DNA of 35,831 bases. Source: Chloroflexota bacterium (GTDB lineage Bacteria > Chloroflexota > Anaerolineae > Anaerolineales > UBA11858). Location of the stretch: assembly GCA_018263575.1 (NCBI GenBank), contig JAANWX010000079.1, positions 1,502 through 37,332 on the forward strand, in the 5' to 3' direction. Position 1 is the first letter of the stretch. Each line of letters starts with the position of its first letter. Below are positions 24,328 to 32,159 of the stretch, piece by piece. The position numbers and the translations under genes were made by a program. A model generated the notes under the pieces. It made no database searches. It saw only the letters and a program-made list of their open reading frames with translations, and was not told the DNA's origin.

Positions 24328-25722
24328 TTATCCAATCCATGTTCCTTGCCAAGGCTGGAGGGTGATTATTAATTCATCGCCAGAAACGATATATTCTTCT
24401 TGGCCTAAAAGATCATTCACAATGCGCCCATCCTGCCATCCCAAAGAATTGACCGGTAAATGCAGATGGCGGCGGGAAGGGCTGGCGTTAATGGCAATTA
24501 AAATAACCTCATCTCCTAATGTGCGGGCAAAGGCATAGAGCTGGCGTTTCTTGTCGAGAAGGACACGGTGATAATCACCTCGGCGCAGACAAGACTTCCT
24601 TTTTCGCAAGGAGATCAGAGTTTTAACCCAAGACCGCAGCTCCATATCCCACTTCTTTTCATCCCAGGGGAAAGCCCGCCGGCAATCGGGATCCTTGCCG
24701 CCCTCCAGGCCAATCTCGTCCCCGTAGTAAATGGCTGGAGCACCGGGATAGGCGAACTGGAATAAAAAGGCTAGTTTTAACTTTTTAATATCACCTTCTA
24801 ATTTGGTTTTCACCCGGCGCGTGTCATGGGAACCAAGGGGTAAGTACATGGCATACACGTTCGAGCGTGGATAGGCTTTAAGCAAGTGTTCCACTTTCTC
24901 AGCGAAAACGTCAGCGCTGATGCGCTCCCGCAAGAAGTCTAAGAGCGCGTCCCGAACAGGATAATCCATAAGACCGTCAAAGTGGTCCTCCCCCACCCAA
25001 CGCGAGTCGCCATCCCAGATCTCCCCCAAGAGATAAGCGTCCCGGTTGACGGATTTTACCACCTGGCGGAACTCGGCCCAAAAGATGTCGTCATCTATCT
25101 CACTGGGCACATCCAACCGCCATCCATCCGCGCCTTGTTCTATCCAAAAGCGGGCCACATCGAAGATGTATTGGCGAACGTGAGGGTTATCGGTATTGAA
25201 TTTAGGAAGGCTTTTGAATTTCCACCAGGCCTCGTAGTCACGGGCATCCCCTGGGGAGTAAGCGTCTACGGGATGGCCATTAATATGAAACCAATCCATG
25301 TAGGGAGAGTGTCTGTGGTTTTCGAGGACATCGTTGAAAGCAAAAAAGCCGCGTCCGCAATGGTTAAAGACACCATCGAGAATCACGCGGACATTGTTGC
25401 TGTGTGCCACATCTAACAGAGCCTGAAAATCGGCCATATCCCCTAGTTTGGGGTCAATGCGGTAATAATTGCTGATGTTATAGCGATGATTAGAGGTTGC
25501 TAAAAAGATGGGATTGAAATAAATGGCGTTGATGCCTAGGTCTAATAAATAATCAAATTTTTGGATCACGCCCCGCAGATCGCCGCCTAGAAAATTCCAG
25601 ATCGTTGGCTCAGCGCCCCATTTTTGGACGTTGGGCGGATCATTGCTTTTATCCCCATTTGCGAAACGATCAGGGAAAATCTGATAAAAAACTGCATCTT
25701 GTACCCAATACGGAACGGTCAT
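24328..25722 (-). CDS. GH13 alpha-amylase family enzyme (neopullulanase/cyclomaltodextrinase-like)
   Basis: This 464-residue (beta/alpha)8 glycosidase starts YWVQDAVFYQIFPDRFANGD, typical of the GH13_20 group. Catalytic motifs: VILDGVFNHCG (113-123), DGWRLDVPSEID with nucleophile Asp204, LLGEIWDGDS with acid/base Glu234, and PLGSHDTRR with Asp300. The N-terminal CBM34 domain that GH13_20 enzymes usually carry is absent, so the protein is shorter than the usual 580 residues. There is no signal peptide, so it should act in the cytoplasm on maltodextrins. It is a single gene, divergent from the cysteine-desulfurase-like gene. The ATG lies 13 nt after AAGGAG, a slightly long spacing. Confidence 0.92.
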   Translation of the reverse strand: MTVPYWVQDAVFYQIFPDRFANGDKSNDPPNVQKWGAEPTIWNFLGGDLRGVIQKFDYLLDLGINAIYFNPIFLATSNHRYNISNYYRIDPKLGDMADFQALLDVAHSNNVRVILDGVFNHCGRGFFAFNDVLENHRHSPYMDWFHINGHPVDAYSPGDARDYEAWWKFKSLPKFNTDNPHVRQYIFDVARFWIEQGADGWRLDVPSEIDDDIFWAEFRQVVKSVNRDAYLLGEIWDGDSRWVGEDHFDGLMDYPVRDALLDFLRERISADVFAEKVEHLLKAYPRSNVYAMYLPLGSHDTRRVKTKLEGDIKKLKLAFLFQFAYPGAPAIYYGDEIGLEGGKDPDCRRAFPWDEKKWDMELRSWVKTLISLRKRKSCLRRGDYHRVLLDKKRQLYAFARTLGDEVILIAINASPSRRHLHLPVNSLGWQDGRIVNDLLGQEEYIVSGDELIITLQPWQGTWIG

Positions 25723-25744
25723 AAAACCTACTATCTCCTTACAT

Positions 25745-25772
25745 AGTTTATAAACTCAAGGTATCATCTCAA
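25745..25772 (-). promoter_or_regulatory. Candidate promoter of the amylase gene
   Basis: On the minus strand TTGAGA (25767-25772) and TAAACT (25745-25750) are separated by 16 bp, about 22 bp before the start codon. The match is moderate. Confidence 0.35.
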
Positions 25773-25787
25773 AAAATAGGGGGCTGA

Positions 25788-25855
25788 TGTAGGGCGATTT
25801 GGTAAATCGCCTTGGCAAAGTGCAACTTTGCACCGAAATACCATTTCGACCTACA
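25788..25855. repeat. 68-bp three-hairpin palindromic element
   Basis: Ends TGTAGG and CCTACA are inverted. Inside are three consecutive perfect hairpins with 3-nt loops: GCGATTT-GGT-AAATCGC, GCAAAGT-GCA-ACTTTGC and CGAAAT-ACC-ATTTCG. This is the form of a REP/MITE-type dispersed repeat. The remainder of the gap to 26059 shows nothing else recognisable. Confidence 0.8.
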
Positions 25856-26059
25856 TTCCCCCAGAATATTGAGAAGTTACAACTCAAGCCTAAATTATAC
25901 CATTGAGAAGGGTCACCTATAACCCTGATATATACGAAATTCAGGCTAATTGCATAAACGAGAAGGTCAAAAAGCATGTGTCATTTCTTTCCTCTCGCGG
26001 TAAAATTGCCTCTATTACGTAGTAAAACACTTTCCTTTCATAATCACTTCAGGAAAAAC

Positions 26060-27469
26060 ATGCCAAAACAAAATCATACTTCTTACCAAGACCTCTACGT
26101 TGGCCTCAACGTCCAAACCCCCACGCTTAATGGTTCTGATATGCGTTATATCAATTTTGATAATGCTGCCTCTACCCCGCCTTTAAGATCAGTTTTGACC
26201 GCTGTTAAAGAGTTTAGCGCGTATTACAGCAGCGTTCATAGGGGCTCAGGGTTCAAAAGCCAGCTTTCTACCCACGTCTATGAGCAAGCCCGGCAAATCA
26301 CCCTTAAATTTGTGGGCGCTGACCCCAACGCGCACACTTGCATCTTCAGCAAGAATACCACTGAATCGCTCAATAAGCTGGCCCGGAGATTCCCCTTCAC
26401 GCCGCAGCGAGACATCCTCCTCACCACCGCCATGGAACATCACTCCAACGATCTGCCCTGGCGAGCCAACCCTGACGTCACCGTCCTTCACGTTGAAACC
26501 TCTCCAGATGGATGCCTTAACATGGCAGACTACCGATCTACATTAGGGGAGTATGGCCAACGGGTGGCTTTGGTGGCTGTTTCTGGAGCCAGCAATGTGA
26601 CCGGTTACCTCAACCCCATCCACCAAATGGCTGAGCAAGCCCACGCGGTTGGCGCTCAGTTTGCCGTTGATGCCGCCCAGTTGGTCCCTCACCGGAAAAT
26701 CGACATGCTTTCCCTCGACGATCCCCGCCACCTGGATTATGTTGTTCTCTCAGGCCACAAGATGTACGCTCCCTATGGCACTGGTGCGTTGATTGGCCGA
26801 AGGGATACTTTTTCGCGGGGCGCGCCCGATTTGGTCGGCGGGGGAACGGTGAGTATTGTCACTTTGGAGGATGTGACCTGGGCCGAACCACCGGAACGTG
26901 ACGAAGCCGGCAGTCCCAACGTGATTGGCGCGGTGGCCTTAGCGGCCGCTATGAAAACGCTGGGGGAGGTTGGGATGGACGCGGTCGCTGCTCATGAGAC
27001 AGCGTTGACGGCTTATGCCTTGGAGCGATTAGTGGGCGTGGAGGGATTGGAAGTCTACGGGGACACCGATCCAGCCCGGGCGGGGCAGCGTTTGGGTGTG
27101 ATTCCCGTCAACCTGACAGGCAAGTCTCATTACCTGGTAGCCGCCATTTTGGGCCATGAATTTGGCATCGGTGTACGCAACGGGTGTTTTTGCGCTCATC
27201 CCTATTTACTGAAGTTGATGAAAGTCCCTGAAAGAGAAGCCGACCGCGTGCGCCAAGCCATTCTGTCAGGCGACCGTTCTGATATTCCTGGCCTGGTACG
27301 GATTTCGTTTGGCTTGTACAACACCCGCGCCGAAGTGGACGCTGTGGTGGAAGCCCTCCAAAAGATTGCCAGGGACGACTATGAGGGCGAATACGTGCAG
27401 GACATTGCTACGGGCGAGTTCATGCCCAAGGGCTGGGAGCCGAACTTTGGGGACTGGTTTCGGACGTAG
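26060..27469 (+). CDS. Class V aminotransferase, cysteine desulfurase (SufS/CsdA)-like
   Basis: This 469-residue PLP enzyme has YINFDNAASTPP (30-41), FSKNTTESLN, MEHHSNDLPWR (125-135), the PLP-binding Lys234 in LSGHKMYAPYGTGAL, and the active-site loop GVRNGCFCAHP (371-381), where Cys378 aligns with the SufS cysteine. It should remove sulfur from cysteine, or act on a related substrate. An extra Cys376 and a C-terminal tail of about 50 residues (EYVQDIATGEFMPKGWEP) are not typical of SufS, and no suf genes are nearby, so the substrate is open. The start at 26060 has AGGA 5-6 nt upstream; a longer frame from 25976 lacks support. Confidence 0.88.
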   Translation: MPKQNHTSYQDLYVGLNVQTPTLNGSDMRYINFDNAASTPPLRSVLTAVKEFSAYYSSVHRGSGFKSQLSTHVYEQARQITLKFVGADPNAHTCIFSKNTTESLNKLARRFPFTPQRDILLTTAMEHHSNDLPWRANPDVTVLHVETSPDGCLNMADYRSTLGEYGQRVALVAVSGASNVTGYLNPIHQMAEQAHAVGAQFAVDAAQLVPHRKIDMLSLDDPRHLDYVVLSGHKMYAPYGTGALIGRRDTFSRGAPDLVGGGTVSIVTLEDVTWAEPPERDEAGSPNVIGAVALAAAMKTLGEVGMDAVAAHETALTAYALERLVGVEGLEVYGDTDPARAGQRLGVIPVNLTGKSHYLVAAILGHEFGIGVRNGCFCAHPYLLKLMKVPEREADRVRQAILSGDRSDIPGLVRISFGLYNTRAEVDAVVEALQKIARDDYEGEYVQDIATGEFMPKGWEPNFGDWFRT

Positions 27470-27493
27470 AGGAAGGGGATTGTAATTAGGAGT

Positions 27494-27907
27494 CACCTTC
27501 TCGTGCAAAAATTCGGCGTGGCGTGAGGTGCGCAGCGGCAAAATCCCCATCCAAAGGGGGAGATCGATACCGCTTATCTGGGTGATAATATCTTCCACAG
27601 TTTCTAAATCATAGAGGGGCTGGGTGATGGCGTATTGTGCCCGCGCCCCCCACAGAAGTCCCTGCAAGCTCAAGCGATTGTGGTCGCGCGTTGTGCAATG
27701 CAATATGACCGCTTTCCCCGTCCGCGCTTGGATCAGGGTGCTCAAAGCCAGAGCGCTCATGCGCGGCTTGGCGACGGGATTGGTTGCCACGTTAAAGGCA
27801 TCGAAAGGCAACCCGTCAAGGGATTCCAGGGCAGCCAAAAGCGGTTTGGCATCTGGGCTGGCTGGGGGAACAACTTCTACGGTAAGGGTGAAGGTTTGGT
27901 TTGACAT
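27494..27907 (-). pseudogene. Methylenetetrahydrofolate reductase remnant with internal deletion
   Basis: Residues 1-90 resemble the N-terminal half of a MetF-like barrel (TVEVVPPASPDAKPLL, FNVATNPVAKPRMSALALS, ILHCTTRDHNRLSLQG). At about residue 91 the sequence jumps to the C-terminal part (YAITQPLYDLETVEDI, LWMGILPLRTSRHAEFLHEKV). The middle of the barrel, roughly 80-100 residues including the GDPP-type FAD segment, is missing, and so is the C-terminus. The frame stays open to 27266 only by running antisense through the end of the desulfurase gene. It starts 8 bp after the fructosamine kinase stop without a ribosome-binding site. It is probably non-functional. Confidence 0.72.
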
Positions 27908-27915
27908 GGTGAGAG

Positions 27916-28770
27916 CTAAAACCGCCTTAGCACAGCCCGCACCTGCCCCAAGTATCCCCTCCCAAAGAGATTCAGGTGGTTGAGGAGATGGTAAAGGTTA
28001 TAGATGGGAAAGCGAGCGCGGTAACCCTGTTCCAACGGGCGCACTTCTTGGTAAGCGCGGTAGAATTTTTGGGGAAAGGTGCCGAAGAGCGTGGTCATGG
28101 CCAGCTCGGCTTCGGCCCAGCCATAGTGGGCGGCGGGGTCGATGAGGGCTGGTGACCCCTGGGAGTCAGTGGTGGCGTTTCCGCTCCACAGATCGCCGTG
28201 GAGGAGGGAGGCGGGTTGGGCGGGGATCAATTCTTCTAGCCTATGTGCTAACTGCTCCACTTTTTTGGTGTCTACGGGGGAGAGTAGTCCTCGCTTCCGG
28301 GCCAGGTGGGCCTGGTAGACCAGGCGATGTTGGGCGAAGAATCGGTAACCGTCCCCCATCCAGGGATTGGGCTGAGGCGTGCTGCCGATGTAATTATTGT
28401 GCGAGAAGCCGAATTGCGGGTTGATGTTCGCATGTAAGGTGGCAAGTTGGCGGCCAAAAACTTCCCAATAGTCGGGGCTGCGGGGGGCCGGGGATAAGTC
28501 CTCCAGGAGAAGGAAAACTTTTCCCACCAAAATTACGCGGGGGAGGGTAGGGCCATTTTCGACCCGCAAGGCGTCCAAGCCCTCGGCTTCCTGGGCGAAC
28601 ATGTCCGGGGGCGCGTGGGGGTTGATCTTGATGAAAAACGTCTCCCCGCTGTCTGTGGTTAAGACCGCGCCGCTGTTGATGCATCCCCCGCCCACGGGGC
28701 GGGAAGAGGCCACCACTCCATAGTCGCTTTTCTCTAGCCAGGTATGAACACGTTCTGAGATTTGGGTCAC
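27916..28770 (-). CDS. Fructosamine/ribulosamine kinase family protein
   Basis: This 284-residue member of the FN3K family, a relative of aminoglycoside phosphotransferases, phosphorylates ketoamines formed by protein glycation so that they fall off. Visible: RPVGGGCINSGAVLTTDSG (24-42), the Lys of FFIKINPHAP, LLLEDLSPAP, NYIGSTPQPNPWMGDGYRFF, the catalytic loop LLHGDLWSGN and the metal-binding DPAAHYGWAEAELAMT. Length and order match bacterial FN3K. The start is GTG at 28770 with AAGGAAGAG about 10 nt upstream. It is followed closely by the MetF remnant. Confidence 0.92.
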   Translation of the reverse strand: MTQISERVHTWLEKSDYGVVASSRPVGGGCINSGAVLTTDSGETFFIKINPHAPPDMFAQEAEGLDALRVENGPTLPRVILVGKVFLLLEDLSPAPRSPDYWEVFGRQLATLHANINPQFGFSHNNYIGSTPQPNPWMGDGYRFFAQHRLVYQAHLARKRGLLSPVDTKKVEQLAHRLEELIPAQPASLLHGDLWSGNATTDSQGSPALIDPAAHYGWAEAELAMTTLFGTFPQKFYRAYQEVRPLEQGYRARFPIYNLYHLLNHLNLFGRGYLGQVRAVLRRF

Positions 28771-28789
28771 AGGCGATTCTCTTCCTTAT

Positions 28790-28840
28790 AAATCTAAACC
28801 CCAAAAGGCTAGGTGTTTAGAACCTTCTGGGGCTAGATTT
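28790..28840. repeat. 51-bp imperfect inverted repeat
   Basis: AAATCTA (28790-28796) pairs with TAGATTT (28834-28840), and inner CCCC/GGGG and AGG/CCT blocks extend the stem with mismatches. It lies between the HEPN remnant and the fructosamine kinase and could act as a terminator or be a small dispersed palindrome. Confidence 0.6.
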
Positions 28841-28871
28841 AAAAATTAGAAAGTATTACTTGCAAATATCT

Positions 28872-29067
28872 TTAAACACCATCCATCAATTCTTGCAACA
28901 CTGTTTCGATTTTTCGCTTGATTTGTGGCAAATCGACTTCGACAACTTTCCAACCAAACTTGGGTGCGTTCGTCAACATCAAACTCCCTTCGTCCCTTAC
29001 TGGTAAACTTCTCAATCTTTTGGATTGCCTCTAAAATGTCTCGTAATCGCTCTACATCATCTCTCAT
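28872..29067 (-). pseudogene. HEPN (DUF86) toxin remnant with internal deletion and frameshift
   Basis: The first 38 residues ([20 protein letters not shown], then a DERTQVW end) are a normal DUF86 HEPN start. The frame then changes: in the next frame the DNA codes for WKVVEVDLPQIKRKIETVL and QELMDGV with a stop at 28872, the normal HEPN end. About 50-60 central residues are gone, including the RNase motif R-x4-6-H. The junction lies in a GTTTGG-like sequence that could be present at both ends, suggesting deletion by microhomology. The annotated-looking ORF to 28846 (73 residues) ends in unrelated residues. ATGA overlap with the MNT gene. Confidence 0.75.
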
Positions 29068-29354
29068 AGTGGGATAGCCTCCGACAAAACACGTTTTCGG
29101 ATGCGGGAGCGTAACCCTTTTTCTGTGACTACATCAACGTCGTTTCCTAATATCGTTTGCAAGTCCATAAGCAACCCACCTAAGTCAAGCAGGCTGCGCC
29201 CGGATTCCATATCTACAAGGAAATCAAAGTCGCTATCGTCTCTGTCATCACCACGAGCAACTGAGCCAAAAATACGCACATTATAAGCCCCGTGCTTTGA
29301 AGTAGTTTTTAATATTTCTTCGCGCTTCTCTTCAATTAGCATCTTGGCATCCAT
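29064..29354 (-). CDS. MNT-domain nucleotidyltransferase antitoxin
   Basis: This 96-residue minimal nucleotidyltransferase has the motif [20 protein letters not shown], containing the GSxARG and DxD metal residues. MNT proteins neutralise HEPN toxins, in several systems by adding AMP residues to the toxin. The gene itself looks intact, but its HEPN partner downstream has lost its centre, so it is now probably an orphan antitoxin. AAAGGAG precedes the ATG at suitable spacing. Confidence 0.9.
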   Translation of the reverse strand: MDAKMLIEEKREEILKTTSKHGAYNVRIFGSVARGDDRDDSDFDFLVDMESGRSLLDLGGLLMDLQTILGNDVDVVTEKGLRSRIRKRVLSEAIPL

Positions 29355-29408
29355 CGTCCAACTCCTTTCATAATGAGAATCAGGATAATCGCTTTCTTAG
29401 ATTATACC

Positions 29409-29894
29409 TTAAGGAATTGTAGACTCCTCTTTCTCAAGAGATTCCAGCAATCCCCGGCAAGAGCGCTCCACAATCTTATACACTTTCTCGAAGCCCGCTA
29501 AACCCACGCCGTAATAGGGATCGGGAACACCGGCGTTGGGGCTGCCTTGGGGATCGAATTCCCGCATGAGGCGAATTTTGTCTTTATCCTTCTGGGTGAA
29601 GGCTAAGCGCCGCAGGTTGCGACGGTTGTCCGCATCCATGGCGATGATCAAGTCAAAGCGCTCGAAGTCATCCCGCCGAAATTGACGCGAGCGGCCATCG
29701 TAGATCAGGCCATGCTCCCGGGCCACTTTGCGCATGCGCGCGTCGGGACTCTCCCCCACGTGGTAAGCGGATGTCCCCGCTGAATCGACCTGATACTTCT
29801 CGGCCAGGCCCTCTTCTTCGGCCAAGTGGGTGAATAAATGTTCAGCCAAGGGGCTGCGGACGATATTTCCTAAACAGACAAAGCATAGACGCAT
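29409..29894 (-). CDS. Low-molecular-weight protein-tyrosine phosphatase
   Basis: This 161-residue cytosolic phosphatase has the N-terminal P-loop CLGNIVRSP (Cys7 to Arg13, the CX5R signature), DSAGTSAYHVGESPD and the general-acid segment VPDPYYG. The start at 29894 has AGGAGA 5 nt upstream. A longer ORF to 30056 reads only tandem repeat and was rejected. Relatives dephosphorylate bacterial tyrosine kinases or arginine-phosphorylated proteins (McsB-type), and some are ArsC-like; the motif set here fits the phosphatase. Confidence 0.93.
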   Translation of the reverse strand: MRLCFVCLGNIVRSPLAEHLFTHLAEEEGLAEKYQVDSAGTSAYHVGESPDARMRKVAREHGLIYDGRSRQFRRDDFERFDLIIAMDADNRRNLRRLAFTQKDKDKIRLMREFDPQGSPNAGVPDPYYGVGLAGFEKVYKIVERSCRGLLESLEKEESTIP

Positions 29895-29907
29895 GGGGGT
29901 CTCCTGG

Positions 29908-30040
29908 GGTTGGTGGGTTGGTAGATTGGTAAGTTGGTGTATTGGGAAATTGGGAAATTGGGAAACTGGGGTTAGGGGATGAGGTGATGGGGTGACGGGG
30001 GATGAGGTGATAGGGTAACGGGGGATGAGGTGATGAGGGG
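29908..30040. repeat. Eight octamers (xxTTGGTx) followed by a 23-bp repeat
   Basis: 29908-29971 divides into eight 8-bp units (GGTTGGTG, GGTTGGTA, GATTGGTA, AGTTGGTG, TATTGGGA, AATTGGGA twice, AACTGGGG). A 23-bp unit starting GATGAGGTGAT then repeats at 29978-30000 and 30001-30023, with a partial copy to 30040. A separate 27-bp imperfect repeat (TCCTCTGGTTCTT) follows at about 30057-30112. Confidence 0.8.
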
Positions 30041-30176
30041 CTAGGATAGCTGCCAATCCTCTGGTTCTTTGGTATCCTTTCGCTCCTCTGGTTCTTCTGT
30101 ATCCTCCACATCCTCACCCTTGCGAAAAATAAAAATTTCGGTACACTCAATTATACCAATCCTCTAACAGCTCAGG

Positions 30177-30272
30177 TGTCATTTCGAACAAAGTGAGAAA
30201 TCTTGCATCCACGAGCAAAGATTTCTCCCAATTCGGTCTGTGTTTGACCGAAACATCCTCGTCGAAATGACA
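30177..30272. repeat. 96-bp palindromic element with two inner hairpins
   Basis: Outer inverted ends TGTCATTTCGA (30177-30187) and TCGAAATGACA (30262-30272) are perfect. Inside, GAGAAATCTT pairs with AAGATTTCTC and TTCGGTC pairs with GACCGAA. It ends 39 bp before the recA start and may be a dispersed MITE/REP repeat; effects on recA expression are possible but unproven. Confidence 0.75.
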
Positions 30273-30311
30273 TGAGTGAGTAGTTATCCAATCTTTATCA
30301 CGAGGAAAATG

Positions 30312-31244
30312 ATGTCAAGCAATTTCAGGCCTATGCGGGTGGAGGTTTTTCCAACCGGGTCGTTGAACCTGGACCTTGCCCTGGGTGTGGGGGGGATTCC
30401 ACGGGGGCGGATGGCGGAGATTTATGGGCCGCCCGCTTCGGGGAAGACCACGCTGGGCCTGTCTCTGATTGCGGAGGCGCAGCGGCGCGGCTTTTCGACT
30501 CTCTTTGTTGATGTGGAGCACAGTTTAGATCCCGCTTATGCCAAGACTTGCGGCGTAGACCTTGATGATGTGCTCCTGGCGCAGCCTCAGACGGGGATTG
30601 CGGCTTTGCAGATTATCAAGGAAATGGTGGCATCAGGGAATGTTGACCTGGTGGTGATGGATTCCCTGGCCGCCCTCTCTCCCCGCGCGGAGGGGCCGTC
30701 ACCCCGGCGGAATCTTCCGCCGGGCCGGGTCAGCCAAATCCTCCCCACCGCGCTGCGTGAACTCTCGCTGGCCTGCATCCGCAACAGCGCTTCCCTGGTT
30801 TTCACCAACCAACTCCGCACGAGACTCAGGAGCGGTTATGGCCCACCGGAAACAACGCCGGGAGGGTTGAGTGTCAAATTTCACGCTGCTGTGCGCATCA
30901 GCCTGAAGACGAAAAAGATTCTTCGCAAAAATGAAGAGGTGATTGGCTCGCAAATAGAAGCCTTGGTTACAAAAAACACACTTGGCCGCGCCTTCCGTAG
31001 CGCAATTTTAAATTTGGTGTATAATATAGGTATCTCCAAGAACAGCGAACTGCTGCGCTTGGGATTAAGAGAAAAAATAATCACTCAGCGAGGCGCTCAG
31101 GTATGGTTCGGAGAGCGAAATCTCGGAACAGGCCGCCGGGGAGCAGAAAAGTTTTTCCATGAGAACCCAGTTGTGGCGCGAGAGTTAGAACAGGTGCTCC
31201 GCAACAAATTATTGCCCAGGCCGCCTATGTCCATGAGAGATTGA
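30312..31244 (+). CDS. recA: RecA recombinase, short divergent form
   Basis: The protein (310 residues from 30312; an adjacent ATG at 30309 adds one) has the RecA core. Positions below count from 30309: VEVFPTGSLNLDLALG (11-26), Walker A GPPASGKTT (40-48), the catalytic Glu70 in FVDVEHSLDP, Walker B VVMDSLAAL and TNQLR with the sensor Gln168. L2 has GYGPPETTPGG in place of the usual FGNPETTTGG. L1 is unusual: GPSPRRNLPPGR, basic and proline-rich, instead of the acidic EGEIGDSH-type loop. About 30 N-terminal residues, the helix that packs on the next protomer, are missing, as is the long acidic C-terminal tail. recX follows directly, so this may still be the main RecA of the organism. GAGG precedes the ATG. 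Confidence 0.9.
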   Translation: MSSNFRPMRVEVFPTGSLNLDLALGVGGIPRGRMAEIYGPPASGKTTLGLSLIAEAQRRGFSTLFVDVEHSLDPAYAKTCGVDLDDVLLAQPQTGIAALQIIKEMVASGNVDLVVMDSLAALSPRAEGPSPRRNLPPGRVSQILPTALRELSLACIRNSASLVFTNQLRTRLRSGYGPPETTPGGLSVKFHAAVRISLKTKKILRKNEEVIGSQIEALVTKNTLGRAFRSAILNLVYNIGISKNSELLRLGLREKIITQRGAQVWFGERNLGTGRRGAEKFFHENPVVARELEQVLRNKLLPRPPMSMRD

Positions 31245-31537
31245 TAAAACAAATATTTGGTCACGGTATATTCTCACCGCCCGCGGCCACGACAGCTCAA
31301 ATAAAACCTTCAAATCACTTTCAGTGGTATAAACAATCACTTGTTTTTAAAACAGTTTTGTGTGAAAAATGCTATGTCCAACCCAGTTCAAAAAAGACTT
31401 TTGTCTTTAAAGTTTCACTTAGGGATTCACTCATAAGTTACCCCAAAACAAGTTAGTTACCACTAAGCATGTAGAGAGCAAAAAAGGTTCGTTCTATACG
31501 CAGTCGTGGCCTGTTAAGGCAGGGTCACGGCTGTTTT
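31245..31537 (+). other. Gap between recA and recX
   Basis: No gene was found in these 293 bp. An AT-rich hairpin (AAAGAC-TTTT-GTCTTT, about 31396) is too weak for a confident terminator. Just before recX, CGTGGCCTG can pair imperfectly with CAGGGTCACG, placing a hairpin about 10 nt before the start codon where the ribosome-binding site should be. Confidence 0.4.
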
Positions 31538-32158
31538 ATGTTTAAGATTACCGACATTAAAACACAAAAGCACGATTCTCAGCGCTTCAACGTTTATTTG
31601 GATGGCGAATTTGCCTTTGGGGTGGCGCGCGCGGTTGCTCCCTGGCTGAAAATAGGCAAGGAGCTAAGCAGCGAAAAGATTGCTGAATTGAAGGCTAAGG
31701 ATGAAGTTGAAAAAGCTTATCAACGTGCGCTCAATTATCTTAGTTATCGGGAGCGGTCTGAGGAAGAGGTACGCCGTAATTTACGAAAACATGATGTAGA
31801 AGAGCTTGCCATTGAGGAAGTCTTAGTGCGTTTGCGGCGCAATACTCTTGTCGATGATACGAGGTTCGCAGAAAAATGGGTAGAAAATCGGGCCGCTTTT
31901 CACCCCCGCAGCCGCCGGGCACTGGCATCGGAGCTCTACCAAAAGGGGATTTCTAGGCCGATTATAGATGAGGTCCTAGCCGACGTGGATGAGCATGAAA
32001 TGGCTTATCAGGTGGCCCAAAAGAAACTCCGGCGGGTACAGGGACTGGAATGGCGTGAGTTCCGCAAGAAGCTGAACGGGTATCTGGGACGGCGTGGTTT
32101 TTCTTATGGCGTCACGGCCGAGATTACCCGCCAGGTGTGGGATGAGAGAGATTGGTAG
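31538..32158 (+). CDS. recX: RecX regulatory protein
   Basis: This 206-residue protein has the three-helix repeat structure of RecX: YRERSEEEVRRNLRKHDV (70-87) and LVDDTRFAEKWVENRA (103-118), then ALASELYQKGISRPIIDEVL and RRGFSYGVTAEI near the end. RecX binds RecA filaments and limits their activity, so its place after recA is expected. The N-terminal KITDIKTQ to FNVYLDGEFAFGV part is the typical short beta domain. No clear ribosome-binding site was found before the ATG. Confidence 0.92.
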   Translation: MFKITDIKTQKHDSQRFNVYLDGEFAFGVARAVAPWLKIGKELSSEKIAELKAKDEVEKAYQRALNYLSYRERSEEEVRRNLRKHDVEELAIEEVLVRLRRNTLVDDTRFAEKWVENRAAFHPRSRRALASELYQKGISRPIIDEVLADVDEHEMAYQVAQKKLRRVQGLEWREFRKKLNGYLGRRGFSYGVTAEITRQVWDERDW

Positions 32159-32159
32159 G

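Noticed and set aside
27266-27493. C-terminal 75 residues of the MetF-like frame
   Set aside because: They are antisense to the end of the desulfurase-like gene and have no family similarity by eye.
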